The position numbers and the translations under genes were made by a program. 36,372 bases of DNA from Paenalicyclobacillus cellulosilyticus (GTDB lineage: Bacteria > Bacillota > Bacilli > Alicyclobacillales > Alicyclobacillaceae), in NCBI RefSeq assembly GCF_014647315.1, contig NZ_BMOY01000029.1:1-36372 (forward strand). Direction: 5' to 3'. Position 1 is the stretch's first letter. Each line of letters begins with the position of its first letter. The notes under the pieces were generated by a model, which was not told the origin of the DNA, ran no database searches, and saw only the letters and a list, made by a program, of their open reading frames with translations. This document shows positions 24,650-32,794 of this stretch, piece after piece.

Positions 24650-24673
24650 TCTTGAATATTAATGTGGAAGAAG

Positions 24674-24698
24674 GAGGAGTCGTGAAGGCTCCTCTTTT
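24674..24698 (+). terminator. Intrinsic terminator after the pilin gene
   Basis: GAGGAGTC (24674-24681) pairs with GGCTCCTC (24687-24694) around GTGAA, followed by four T. Likely partial, since pilM-pilN-pilO follow without an obvious promoter. Confidence 0.8.
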
Positions 24699-24724
24699 CC
24701 ATGCTTTTTACAGGAGTGAATTGG

Positions 24725-25888
24725 TTGAAGTTCCACATCCCTGTCTTGCGGAGATTTGATCTTCCGCTTGCGTGCATGGTTGGCCCTGTCTTAAAGTTTG
24801 CAGAAGTGGACGTACGTCAACGGCAACCGGTGATACGCTGCTTCGAACAGGTTTCTCCTATAGAGAAAGAGCCTTGGTTGTTCCGAGGAGTTCAAGTGTC
24901 TTCCGAAATCCAAGTGTTTTTACACGGTTTGCGGAAGACGGTGAAACGAAATCATTGGCGCGGAAGGCGCGTCGCCATCGGGATTCCTGGTGAATCGGTG
25001 TTGGTGCGGCGATTTCGTTTACCAAACATGCCGCATCGCGGCTTACGCATCGCGGTTCAGCATGAAGTGGAACACCGGCTCAGTTTGCCCATCGCCGATC
25101 CTCTCTACGATTTCTCAGTGATTCAAAATGGTCTGAATGAACAAGAAGTGGAAATCGTCCTTGTCGCGGCCAGCCGTAGCGTCGTCATGCCTTGGGTTGA
25201 ACTTGCGACCGCCTGCGGGCTCCATCCCGTGGCTGTGGAACCATCCATCCTGGCGGTGGCGCGCGCGGTGGAGTGGAACGAAACGGTTGACGCGATGTCC
25301 TATCCGGCCGCGGCCGATCCCGGTGCAACTCACGTCCATGCCCTGGTGCATTTGATGGAAGACGGGCTCGATTTTGCCTTGCTCCTGGGGAAGGACATGG
25401 TGTTTCTGCGCCATGTCAGTGTGGCTCAGGATCACAACCTTGCTCCGGTTGGGTCCAGCATGGAGGAACTGAGTCTGCTGTGGCCTTCCCAACCGTTTGT
25501 CACGAATGTTGCGGGTTCTGGCAGGGAAATGGAGCAATCCTCCGCACAACTGGAAGCAGGATTTGCTTCTGCTTGGGTCGAACAGGTGGTCGACGAGGTG
25601 GAACGCTCGTTGACGTTCGCCGCCCGCCACGCCCTTGCCTCCAATCAAGAAGTCAGCCGCGTGACGGTCCTGGATCAAACAGGCCGTTTGCCGGAGGTTA
25701 TTGCCGCTTTACGTGAGCGGTTGACGGTGGACGTGGCGCCTGCTGTGGTGGATGTGCAATGGCAGGAGGGCGATACGAGGCGGAGCGTCGCCAGGTTTCA
25801 GAACGAATCTTTCCGTGAAGCACCGGATTGGCTCGTCCGGCATCGCTTGGCACCGTTGATTGGTTTGGTGATGGGGGTGAAGCGGTGA
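24725..25888 (+). CDS. pilM: Type IV pilus assembly protein, actin-like PilM
   Basis: Actin-like cytoplasmic protein that binds the N-terminus of PilN (387 aa from TTG 24725, with AGGAG upstream; ATG 24701 in frame lies in the tail of the terminator and lacks a ribosome binding site). Recognised by RRVAIGIPGESVLVRRFRLP, the HEVEHRLSLPI..LYDFSVI region and AVEPSILAVARAVEW, which correspond to the PilM/FtsA-type fold. Divergent from proteobacterial PilM, but the position before pilN and pilO supports it. Its stop overlaps the start of pilN by four bases (GTGA). Confidence 0.82.
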   Translation: MKFHIPVLRRFDLPLACMVGPVLKFAEVDVRQRQPVIRCFEQVSPIEKEPWLFRGVQVSSEIQVFLHGLRKTVKRNHWRGRRVAIGIPGESVLVRRFRLPNMPHRGLRIAVQHEVEHRLSLPIADPLYDFSVIQNGLNEQEVEIVLVAASRSVVMPWVELATACGLHPVAVEPSILAVARAVEWNETVDAMSYPAAADPGATHVHALVHLMEDGLDFALLLGKDMVFLRHVSVAQDHNLAPVGSSMEELSLLWPSQPFVTNVAGSGREMEQSSAQLEAGFASAWVEQVVDEVERSLTFAARHALASNQEVSRVTVLDQTGRLPEVIAALRERLTVDVAPAVVDVQWQEGDTRRSVARFQNESFREAPDWLVRHRLAPLIGLVMGVKR

Positions 25889-26454
25889 GGATCAACCTGT
25901 TGCCGCCCGCGCCGCCGTTGGTGCGCGTGCGGGTGTGGGTATTTACGCTTCTCCTCGCCGCATCCTCTGCTGCGTGCGTTGGACTGGCCGTCGATTGGTG
26001 GGATCAGCGCCAGATGCTGGCGGCAGAGCGGATGGCTCGCGACGAACAAGCGCTCGCGTTGACCCATCTGCAAGCGCGGCTTGCCCAGTTTCAGGGTGCA
26101 GAACGTGCCGCCCAGCGCTGGCAAGCCATCCAAACGATCCGTGACCGCATGGAGGACCCATCACCTGTCTTGTCAGCTTTGGTCCAGCGCCTGCCGGCCA
26201 GTGCCCGGGTGACACGCCTGCAATACCGTTCAGGTACGCTCGATGGAGAGGTGGCGGTGCGCGATTTGGCGGATGCTGCGGCGTTGGTGCGCAAGCTGCA
26301 GGATTCATCCGTATTTCATCAGGTCGTCATCCATGCCGTCACGGCCGTGGGCCAGGCAGCCGCAGGAAACGGAAACTTCTCAGGCGTTTCCGTCTCGTTC
26401 TCAATCACAATGGCAGCGCGTGCACCACGTACGCTTGGCGCAGCTGGCGAATAG
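25885..26454 (+). CDS. pilN: PilN-like pilus alignment protein
   Basis: 189 residues. It starts with MRINLLPP, the short cytoplasmic motif by which PilN binds PilM, followed by one membrane helix (about 14-34), a coiled-coil (40-75) and a ferredoxin-like external domain. GTG start overlapping the pilM stop indicates translational coupling. Part of the PilMNO complex that links the cytoplasmic motor to the pilus base. Confidence 0.85.
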   Translation: MRINLLPPAPPLVRVRVWVFTLLLAASSAACVGLAVDWWDQRQMLAAERMARDEQALALTHLQARLAQFQGAERAAQRWQAIQTIRDRMEDPSPVLSALVQRLPASARVTRLQYRSGTLDGEVAVRDLADAAALVRKLQDSSVFHQVVIHAVTAVGQAAAGNGNFSGVSVSFSITMAARAPRTLGAAGE

Positions 26455-26468
26455 GCGGATGAAGTTGG

Positions 26469-27047
26469 ATGTTTGATATTGGGAAGATGCAATGGCGAAC
26501 GTACAAATGGGAAATCACTGCCATGGTGGTGCTTTTGGCTATTGCGGGCGCGCTGTACGGCCTTGATGTGCAATCCCGTGGCCAGCTCCGCTCGTTGCGG
26601 GAGCAGGTGCAGGCGCAGGCGTTGCAGATCCAGCAGGCGGAGGCTGCGCTACGCAACCAAGCCGCTTGGACGCAGGAAGCAGCCGGGAAGAAGTTGGATG
26701 CCATCTTGCCGCCGAGTTTGGATATTGCATCCATCTTGATGGAGCAGGCAGCGGTGGCCAAACAGGCGGGGGTTACGGTCACTTCGTTTCAATTCACCCC
26801 GGAACCGTTACAGCAAGCAGGAAACACAGGGGAAAGCGATGTTGTGACCAACGGCACATCCGGGATTGCTGCTTATCCGGTGACGGTGACGGTGGCTGGG
26901 CCGGTAACGCGGATTCTCGCTTTCATTCGGGCGCTCAGCACGTATCCGCGTCTGACCACGGTCGAACAGGTGAACTGGGAAGTCTACGATCCGCATGGTT
27001 CTTCCTCTGCCCAGGTGGTGTACGATGTGTATACAGCGGGACCATGA
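26469..27047 (+). CDS. pilO: PilO-like pilus alignment protein
   Basis: 192 residues: short cytoplasmic tail, one membrane helix (about 17-33), coiled coil (37-70) and a C-terminal domain with TVTVAGPVTRILAFIRALSTYPRLTTVEQ, which resembles the PilO fold where this stretch contains the conserved YP..yI.ef..l segment. Partner of PilN. Starts 15 nt after pilN. Confidence 0.83.
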   Translation: MFDIGKMQWRTYKWEITAMVVLLAIAGALYGLDVQSRGQLRSLREQVQAQALQIQQAEAALRNQAAWTQEAAGKKLDAILPPSLDIASILMEQAAVAKQAGVTVTSFQFTPEPLQQAGNTGESDVVTNGTSGIAAYPVTVTVAGPVTRILAFIRALSTYPRLTTVEQVNWEVYDPHGSSSAQVVYDVYTAGP

Positions 27048-27054
27048 ACACCTG

Positions 27055-27552
27055 ATGAAGAGAGAACCCGTTCTGACACATCTATCTGTGCGTCCACGCA
27101 AGGTCTGCGTCCGAGGCGAGACGTTGTTGGAAGTGATGGCCTCCATCGTCATCCTGGCGGTCACGCTGATGCCGGTCGGACGACTTGTGCTGCAGTCCAT
27201 CGCATGGATGGAAGACCTGGCCAACCAGGAACAAGCCTTGGCGTATGCGAAGGATGGGGTTCAGTTGGTGCGGCAACAGGTATGGTCTTCCTATCAGACC
27301 TATAAGAACGCTGGTCAGCAAAATGTTCCGTGGACACCGCCATCCGTGACGCCGCCTGCATTGCCTTCGTTGCGCGGGGTGATCTTCACCGAGACCATCT
27401 CCGGGCCGAATGCCATGACATGGGGCTCGAGCAAGCTCGACGGCAAGCTTTACGCCTGGACGGTCACCGTTTCTTGGCATCAGCCGAACACAGGCCGGCA
27501 AGGCAGTGTCGTCCTCCAAACGGTCATTGACCCCACCGTGAGCAGCGGATGA
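27055..27552 (+). CDS. Minor pseudopilin (PilV/GspI-like)
   Basis: 165 residues with a 23-residue basic leader ending in VRG, then ETLLEVMASIVILAV: prepilin cleavage site with Glu at +5 and, unusually, Glu at +1. The GETLLEV form is common among minor pseudopilins of Gram-positive bacteria. The globular part contains a proline-rich stretch (PWTPPSVTPPALP). The ATG at 27055 lies 7 nt after the pilO stop with only a weak ribosome binding site, suggesting coupling. Probably part of the initiating tip complex. Confidence 0.82.
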   Translation: MKREPVLTHLSVRPRKVCVRGETLLEVMASIVILAVTLMPVGRLVLQSIAWMEDLANQEQALAYAKDGVQLVRQQVWSSYQTYKNAGQQNVPWTPPSVTPPALPSLRGVIFTETISGPNAMTWGSSKLDGKLYAWTVTVSWHQPNTGRQGSVVLQTVIDPTVSSG

Positions 27553-27571
27553 AGCGAAGGAAGGGCGGCGA

Positions 27572-28339
27572 ATGCGGCGAACGCGTGCATGTTCAGGTCG
27601 TTTGCAGGCATGGAGAGCATGGCAAAACACTCGCAATACATGGCACGCCTGGAAGCAACGGGTCTTTTGGCGACCGTCCGGTGTCTCGCAACATGTGCGT
27701 ACACGCGAACGTGGATTGTCGCTGATGGAAGTCATGGCGGCCACCGCGGTTTCAGCGCTCGCCATGATCGCCCTCGGTTATCTTATGAACACGGTGACCG
27801 GTCTGTACATCATGATTGGAGCAGGTTCCACGCAAGTGTCCGATACCTCGATGGTGTACTGGCAGCTGGAGCGACTCGCGCAAAACGCGATCGCGGTCGG
27901 GACGCAGCCGCTTTCTTCTGCTTCTGGTGCTGGATTCCAAACCAACGTGACAGGTCAGTTCAAAGTGTTGGCATTGCGCGTCTCTTCGCTGCAAGGGATT
28001 GTGCCGGAAAGTTCCGCAGTATACAGCGCGGTGCAGGCGGGCGATTTCGTCTGCGTGGCGGTGGTGCCATGGAATGGAATGCACGTCTTTGCACTGTTTC
28101 CTGGCGGAGAACCGTACAATCCAGATGCCAATCCTCCGGTCCTCCCGCCTGATCTCGTGCCGATCCCAGATACGGGAACCGATTTCTCTCAATCCGTTTT
28201 TCAGGTGAACGCGGATGGTTCGTTTCAGGTGGTGTTGCAGCGGCAGGTAGGGAGAACGGGCGCGTATGTCAACCCCACACCGCAAAACAGCCTCGGCACG
28301 CTGACGTTCTCGTTTGTCATCGGCAAGAAAGGGTACTGA
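27572..28339 (+). CDS. Minor pseudopilin (PilW/GspJ-like)
   Basis: 255 residues. The prepilin signal RERG/LSLMEVMAATAVSALAMI is at residues 45-64, with Glu at +5, behind an unusually long 48-residue basic, Trp/Arg-rich leader. GGAAGGG lies upstream of ATG 27572. The mature domain is beta-rich with repeated Asn/Pro turns (PYNPDANPPVLPPDLVP). Position between the PilV-like and PilX-like genes supports a role in the minor pilin tip complex. Confidence 0.82.
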   Translation: MRRTRACSGRLQAWRAWQNTRNTWHAWKQRVFWRPSGVSQHVRTRERGLSLMEVMAATAVSALAMIALGYLMNTVTGLYIMIGAGSTQVSDTSMVYWQLERLAQNAIAVGTQPLSSASGAGFQTNVTGQFKVLALRVSSLQGIVPESSAVYSAVQAGDFVCVAVVPWNGMHVFALFPGGEPYNPDANPPVLPPDLVPIPDTGTDFSQSVFQVNADGSFQVVLQRQVGRTGAYVNPTPQNSLGTLTFSFVIGKKGY

Positions 28340-28343
28340 TGCC

Positions 28344-29672
28344 ATGAGGGTTCGAAAGGTGTTGCGATTTGTACGTGGAGAGGTATGTCGAGAGGACGGA
28401 GCATCGTTTCTGCTGGCGTTGGCGGTGAGCCTGACGGCGGCAATGCTCACGGCGGGCATCCTCACCGCGTTGCAGCGTGCCTGGCAGGCGGTGACCTATG
28501 AACAACTGCAGACGCAAGCGCTGTATAACGCCCGCATGGGGATCGATGCGGCGGTCGAGTTGTTGAAACAGGATGTGACGAATGCGGCGTTCACGTCGAG
28601 CGGAACGGCGGCGCAATTGGCATCCCAGGTGACAAGTGAACTTCAGGCGTTGCAGAGTCCTTTTTACGCAAGTGTCGTGTACAACACCGGACCTTTACAG
28701 GACGCGCAAGGAAACTCGTCGATTCAATTGACGATTTTGAGCACCGGGACTTCGGAACAGGCGGGTGTGTTCGGCGAGCGGCACAGCGTGCAGGTGCAAA
28801 TGGCCCTCATCTTGCGCCTTCCTGCCGGTGGTACCGGTGGCGGAGCGGGGGGCGGAGGGTCAACCGTATCGGGGGTCACCATTTCGAGTAGCGGTTCGCT
28901 CGGAGCCAACATTGGAAATCTGTCCGTCACCGGCACAGGGACGGTGCCGGTCCAATATACCGGGAGCGGCAGCGGTACCGTCACGGTCAATGGTTCAAGC
29001 GCCAGCGTGACCGGGTTCAGTCCGCCGCCGCAGCAGATCACCTCTTCCAACAAGGATCCTATCAACGGGATGGCGTGGATTTCGGGAAATGGCGTGGTGC
29101 AAAAAGGCCCCATCAACGGTTCGGCCATCATCACCGGCAGCAACGTGCAGGTGACCCAACCGATTAACGGCGCCGCCATCGTCACAGGTTCGAATGTCAC
29201 GTTGGATAACGTGAACGGTCCGGCGTTGCTTATGGGCAACGGGATCACGGTCAACGGAAACGTACAGTGTGCGCTCGTCACAGGGAACCAAGTGACCATC
29301 CAAGGGAATGTCAACGGAGATTTGATTGTGGTTGGGAATCAATGCACCGTTCAAGGTCAAGTCAATGGGAGCGTGCTGGTAACAGGAAGCGGTTTGAACA
29401 TCACGGGCGGCATCAACGGGAGATCTCCGTACGCCATCCTGGTACTCGGCAGCAATGAGATGGTGGGCGGCAACATCAACGGGAACGTGATCAAGAACGG
29501 GAATAACCTGTCGTACAGCCGGGTGAACGGCACGGTGAGCGATTACAACGGACAATCATTGTCGCTTGGGAATACTTGCTTTGGTGACGTCACACTGGTT
29601 ACCTCTGCGGCCGGATCTGGGAACAATGGCGAAGTGCAAGTGTCCTTCGGGGATACTTCCATCTCCGGTTGA
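28344..29672 (+). CDS. PilX/GspK-like pilus protein with C-terminal beta-solenoid repeats
   Basis: 442 residues. The N-terminus REDG/ASFLLALAVSLTAAML has the hydrophobic pilin helix and the Gly cleavage residue but no Glu at +5, as in GspK/PilX proteins that cap the pilus. Residues 25-160 are a typical minor pilin body. After a Gly-rich linker (GGTGGGAGGGG), residues 240-410 contain about ten imperfect repeats of roughly 17 residues on the pattern (I/V)NGxAxITGSNVTVxx, as expected of a beta-helix or bactofilin-like solenoid. Such a domain at the tip could bind a surface or polysaccharide; this is inference. ATG 28344 follows the previous stop by 5 nt with AAAGGG upstream. The stop codon overlaps the infC promoter. 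Confidence 0.8.
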   Translation: MRVRKVLRFVRGEVCREDGASFLLALAVSLTAAMLTAGILTALQRAWQAVTYEQLQTQALYNARMGIDAAVELLKQDVTNAAFTSSGTAAQLASQVTSELQALQSPFYASVVYNTGPLQDAQGNSSIQLTILSTGTSEQAGVFGERHSVQVQMALILRLPAGGTGGGAGGGGSTVSGVTISSSGSLGANIGNLSVTGTGTVPVQYTGSGSGTVTVNGSSASVTGFSPPPQQITSSNKDPINGMAWISGNGVVQKGPINGSAIITGSNVQVTQPINGAAIVTGSNVTLDNVNGPALLMGNGITVNGNVQCALVTGNQVTIQGNVNGDLIVVGNQCTVQGQVNGSVLVTGSGLNITGGINGRSPYAILVLGSNEMVGGNINGNVIKNGNNLSYSRVNGTVSDYNGQSLSLGNTCFGDVTLVTSAAGSGNNGEVQVSFGDTSISG

Positions 29673-29697
29673 CACGGCGGTGGCTGCCCCATACAAT
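29669..29697 (+). promoter_or_regulatory. SigA promoter of infC-rpmI-rplT
   Basis: TTGACA (29669-29674), 17-bp spacer, TACAAT (29692-29697). The -35 overlaps the stop codon of the last pilus gene. Confidence 0.88.
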
Positions 29698-29703
29698 GAT
29701 GGT

Positions 29704-30002
29704 GGCGTTTGAACGACTTGGCGCGTTCAACGGCGGAAGACAACGACATCGTGTGTCTGTTTCGAAGCAGAAGCTCTGCGCTTCTCACCTGGCCGGCTTG
29801 GGCTGGCGGGTCTCTCCTGTGCGCGTGAAGTATGTTGTTCAGTGCACGGATACGTCTTGGGAGGCGCGGGTGTTTCGTCCGCGCCTGGCCGTGTTTGGTC
29901 AGATTTTCACGAAGGTTGGGCGCCGGGGAAGGACGCGCGGACAACACGGGGGGCTTCTTCCGCCGGCGCTGCACCGCTGGCGAAGGCGCGAGCGGACACT
30001 CT
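29704..30002 (+). promoter_or_regulatory. Long leader of infC, candidate L20 autoregulation leader
   Basis: About 310 nt of untranslated leader before infC. Hairpins visible: GAAGC/GCTTC (29764-29784) and AGGCGCGG/CCGCGCCT (29862-29886). In Bacilli this position holds a leader where ribosomal protein L20 binds to cause early termination. Position and length support the same here; I did not identify the L20 site and the T-tract after the second hairpin is poor. Confidence 0.5.
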
Positions 30003-30015
30003 GGAGGTGAAACGT

Positions 30016-30540
30016 ATTAGCAAAGAAGACTTCCAGGTCAATGACCAGATTCGGGCGCGGGAAGTCCGGGTCATTGACGTCGACGGCACCCAATTGGGCA
30101 TCATGCCGCTGCGGGATGCGCGCCGCATCGCGGAGGAAAAGAACCTGGATCTGGTGAACGTGGCACCGACGGCCAAGCCGCCGGTATGCCGGATCATGGA
30201 CTATGGCAAGTTTAAGTATGAGCAGTCCAAGAAGGAGCGCGAGGCGCGCAAGAACCAGAAGGTCGTGCTGCTCAAGGAGATTCGGATGACGCCGAACATC
30301 GAGGAGCACGACTTTCAGGTCAAGCTGCGCAACGTGGTCAAGTTTCTCGAGGACGGCGATAAGGTCAAGGTGTCGGTGCGTTTCCGCGGCCGCGAGATCA
30401 CGCATGCCAACATCGGCCAGCAGGTGCTGATGCGCTTGGCGCAAGGCGTGGCCGATCACGGCGTGATTGAGCGCATGCCCAGGTTGGAAGGCCGGAGCAT
30501 GATCATGATCTTGGCACCGAAGCCGTCGAACAACGGCTGA
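30016..30540 (+). CDS. infC: Translation initiation factor IF-3 (ATT start)
   Basis: 174 residues, normal length. It binds the 30S subunit and rejects wrong start codons. The N-terminal domain starts ISKEDFQVNDQIRAREVRVID, and the C-terminal domain ends RLEGRSMIMILAPK. No ATG/GTG/TTG fits: the perfect ribosome binding site GGAGGTGA (30003-30010) sits 5 nt before ATT at 30016, exactly where other IF-3 proteins begin. Rare ATT starts are known for infC and serve autoregulation, because IF-3 discriminates against them. rpmI follows after 23 nt. Confidence 0.95.
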   Translation: MSKEDFQVNDQIRAREVRVIDVDGTQLGIMPLRDARRIAEEKNLDLVNVAPTAKPPVCRIMDYGKFKYEQSKKEREARKNQKVVLLKEIRMTPNIEEHDFQVKLRNVVKFLEDGDKVKVSVRFRGREITHANIGQQVLMRLAQGVADHGVIERMPRLEGRSMIMILAPKPSNNG

Positions 30541-30563
30541 CGACAGGAACGGAGGATGACGAA

Positions 30564-30764
30564 ATGCCGAAGATGAAGACGCACAGCGGCTTGTCGAAGC
30601 GGGTCAAATGGACGGCTTCCGGCAAACTGAAGCGGACACAGGCGTTCGCGTATCATAAAGCGGTCAAGAAGTCGGCAAAACGGCTGCGCCGTTTGAGCGG
30701 GACCACGCTCGTGTCCCACAGCGACTTCCGGCGGATCAAGCGCCTTGTGAGTTACATGCGGTGA
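30564..30764 (+). CDS. rpmI: Large ribosomal subunit protein bL35
   Basis: 66 residues, highly basic. Starts MPKMKTHSGLSKRVKWTASG and contains RAYHKAVKKS-like KRLRRLSGTTLVS, typical of bL35. Good ribosome binding site (GGAGGATGA). Second gene of the conserved infC-rpmI-rplT operon. Confidence 0.97.
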   Translation: MPKMKTHSGLSKRVKWTASGKLKRTQAFAYHKAVKKSAKRLRRLSGTTLVSHSDFRRIKRLVSYMR

Positions 30765-30794
30765 ATGTGAGACAGAGAGGGAGGACGTTTTGCC

Positions 30795-31154
30795 ATGGCA
30801 CGGGTGAAAGGCGGCGTGGTGACGCGCCGACGCCATAAAAAGATCTTGAAGCTGGCGCGCGGATATTTCGGTTCCAAGCACACGTTGTACCGCACGGCCA
30901 AACAGCAGGTCTGGAAGTCGTGGATGTACGCGTACCGGGATCGCCGGGCGCGCAAGCGTGATTTTCGCCGGCTGTGGATTCAGCGCATCAACGCGGCGGC
31001 GCGCAGCAACGGTCTGTCGTACAGCCGGTTGATGCACGGGTTGAAGCTTGCGGGCGTGGAGGTCAACCGCAAGATGTTGGCTGATCTTGCGGTGCGCGAC
31101 AGCCAGGCGTTCGCGGAACTCGTGAACGTGGCGAAGGCACGTCTCGAGGCATGA
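30795..31154 (+). CDS. rplT: Large ribosomal subunit protein bL20
   Basis: 119 residues. [20 protein letters not shown] and [19 protein letters not shown] are the hallmark of bL20, followed by the RNA-binding C-terminal half ([24 protein letters not shown]). It assembles early in the 50S subunit and in Bacilli also represses its own operon. Last gene before a strong terminator. Confidence 0.97.
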   Translation: MARVKGGVVTRRRHKKILKLARGYFGSKHTLYRTAKQQVWKSWMYAYRDRRARKRDFRRLWIQRINAAARSNGLSYSRLMHGLKLAGVEVNRKMLADLAVRDSQAFAELVNVAKARLEA

Positions 31155-31169
31155 CCATGCTGGCGAACC

Positions 31170-31195
31170 ATCCCGGTCGTCCGACCGGGATTTTT
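31170..31195 (+). terminator. Intrinsic terminator of infC-rpmI-rplT
   Basis: TCCCGGTC (31171-31178) pairs with GACCGGGA (31183-31190), extended by A-T, followed by five T. Confidence 0.95.
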
Positions 31196-31230
31196 GTTCC
31201 ATGCGGCAGGTGAAGGAGGGCGTGCACGCC

Positions 31231-32082
31231 GTGATGTTCCTCGAATCGCCGCGCAATCCGCGCGTCAAACGGTGGGCGGATCTGAAAACCCGCAAGGGCC
31301 GCGAGGCGTCGGGAGAGTTTCTCATAGAAGGACGGCGGCTGGTGCGCGCGGCGCTGGCATCGCCCATCGAGGTGACGGCACTGCTTTGGCATGCGGGCGG
31401 GCCGGACCCGGCGCCGGATCTCATCGCGCAGGCGGAAGCGGCGGGCATTCCGGCGTTTGCGCTCGCGCCGGCGGCGTTTGCCGCCGTGGCCGACACCGTG
31501 ACCAGCCAGGGCATCCTCGCAGTGGCGCGCATTCCCGACCCGGATACCCTGCGGATGCGGCAGGACCGTGAAGCTGCCGGGGTGGGTGCCGGCGCCGCCG
31601 GGGCAAGTGCTGTCCGGACGGCCCTCTTGCTCGACGGGGTGCAGGACCCGGGCAACGTGGGCACACTCATCCGGGCCGCCGAGGCGTTCGGCGTGGACGA
31701 AGTCTGCTGCGGCACCGGGACGGCCGATCCGTTTTCACCCAAGGTGGTCCGTGCTGCGATGGGCGGGTTGTTCCACTTGCCGGCGCGCGTTGCGGATAGT
31801 GTGGCGTACGTGGAGGCGTGGCGGCGTGCGCATCCGGGCGGGGCGGTGGTCGTCACCGATGCGGCGGCGCCTGTGGACTGCGCCGCGTGGACGTGGGCGA
31901 CGCCGTTTCTCGTGGTCGTCGGCGGCGAGGCGTCCGGGGTCCATCCCGAGGTGGAACGGCTGGCGACGGCACGGGTGCGCATCCCGATGTCCGGGCGGGC
32001 GGAGAGCCTGAATGCGGCGATGGCGGGGGCGATTGTGTTATACGAAGCGCAGCGGCAGCGCCTCACGCGGGGCGAGGTGTAA
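31231..32082 (+). CDS. TrmH/SpoU-family RNA 2'-O-methyltransferase
   Basis: About 283 residues. N-terminal substrate-binding domain (ESPRNPRVKRWADL..GEFLIEGRRLVRAAL), then the knotted SPOUT domain with its three motifs: NVGTLIRAAEAFGVDEV, LVVVGGEASGVHPEV and IPMSGRAESLNAAMAGAIVLYE. It methylates rRNA or tRNA using S-adenosylmethionine; the exact nucleotide is unknown. The position after rplT matches ysgA of B. subtilis. The start is uncertain: GTG 31231 lies 10 nt after GGAGGG, and ATG 31234 directly follows; ATG 31201 falls in the terminator tail. It contains a low-complexity Gly/Ala insertion (AAGVGAGAAGAS). Confidence 0.9.
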   Translation: MMFLESPRNPRVKRWADLKTRKGREASGEFLIEGRRLVRAALASPIEVTALLWHAGGPDPAPDLIAQAEAAGIPAFALAPAAFAAVADTVTSQGILAVARIPDPDTLRMRQDREAAGVGAGAAGASAVRTALLLDGVQDPGNVGTLIRAAEAFGVDEVCCGTGTADPFSPKVVRAAMGGLFHLPARVADSVAYVEAWRRAHPGGAVVVTDAAAPVDCAAWTWATPFLVVVGGEASGVHPEVERLATARVRIPMSGRAESLNAAMAGAIVLYEAQRQRLTRGEV

Positions 32083-32098
32083 CGCTTCCGCGGCGGGA

Positions 32099-32794
32099 TC
32101 ACGATTGTTGGTCTTTTGCCGCCGGTGCCTCCTCCTCGTGCGCGGGGGGAACGCGCTCAGTCGGATCTTTCTCCGCTGCGGCTGGCTCGCCTTCCGTCTT
32201 GCGCTTCAGCCAGCGGTGGAAATAGAGGTAGGCGATGACAAACGCCGCCGTGATGAGGATGGCCGGGATCAGGTCGTGCCGCCAATGGTGGATGAAGTGA
32301 TGCCACGCCCGTTCAATCACGCGCCCGGCCAGGATGAACGTGGTGGTCCACAGTCCGTTGGCGATGAGCATCACCGGCAGGTAGACGGCGAGGCGCACCC
32401 GGTTGATGCCGGCCACATACGGAACGAGGATGCGAACGCCGGCGATGTAGCGGGAAACGACCAAGGTCGGGATGGTGTAGCGGCGGAACAAGTGCTCGGC
32501 GCGATCGATGCGCGCCGGGGTCAGCCCGACGTACCGGCCGTAGCGTTCGAGGAACGGCCGTCCGAGCATGCGGCCGATGGTGTACGCCAAGGTGCTGCCG
32601 AGGTACGCGCCGAGCGTGGTGGAGAGGATGAGCAGGGTAAGGTTCAGGTGGTACGCCTTGCTCTGGTAGAGAATTCCGATGGTCGTCAGCGTCGTCTCTC
32701 CTGGCACCGGGACGAACACGTATTCAAGGGCGAGGGCCACAAACAGGCCGAAGTATCCATACGTCTGCAGAATATGAGCGATGTACGAGTGCAT
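32099..32794 (-). CDS. DedA-family membrane protein
   Basis: 231 residues. HSYIAHILQTYGYFGLFVALALEYVFVPVPGETTL is read in part as the DedA N-terminus, with the re-entrant ..PVPGE.. segment; later GAYLGSTLAYTIGRMLGRPF and SRYIAGVRILVPYVAG are the conserved central and arginine-containing motifs. Four to five membrane helices and a charged C-terminal tail rich in Glu, Ala and Pro. DedA proteins are flippase-type transporters linked to membrane lipid carriers and proton-motive force; some flip undecaprenyl phosphate or phosphatidylethanolamine. ATG 32794 fits the family N-terminus, although the nearest GGAG is 15 nt upstream. Convergent with the methyltransferase gene. Confidence 0.9.
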   Translation of the reverse strand: MHSYIAHILQTYGYFGLFVALALEYVFVPVPGETTLTTIGILYQSKAYHLNLTLLILSTTLGAYLGSTLAYTIGRMLGRPFLERYGRYVGLTPARIDRAEHLFRRYTIPTLVVSRYIAGVRILVPYVAGINRVRLAVYLPVMLIANGLWTTTFILAGRVIERAWHHFIHHWRHDLIPAILITAAFVIAYLYFHRWLKRKTEGEPAAAEKDPTERVPPAHEEEAPAAKDQQS

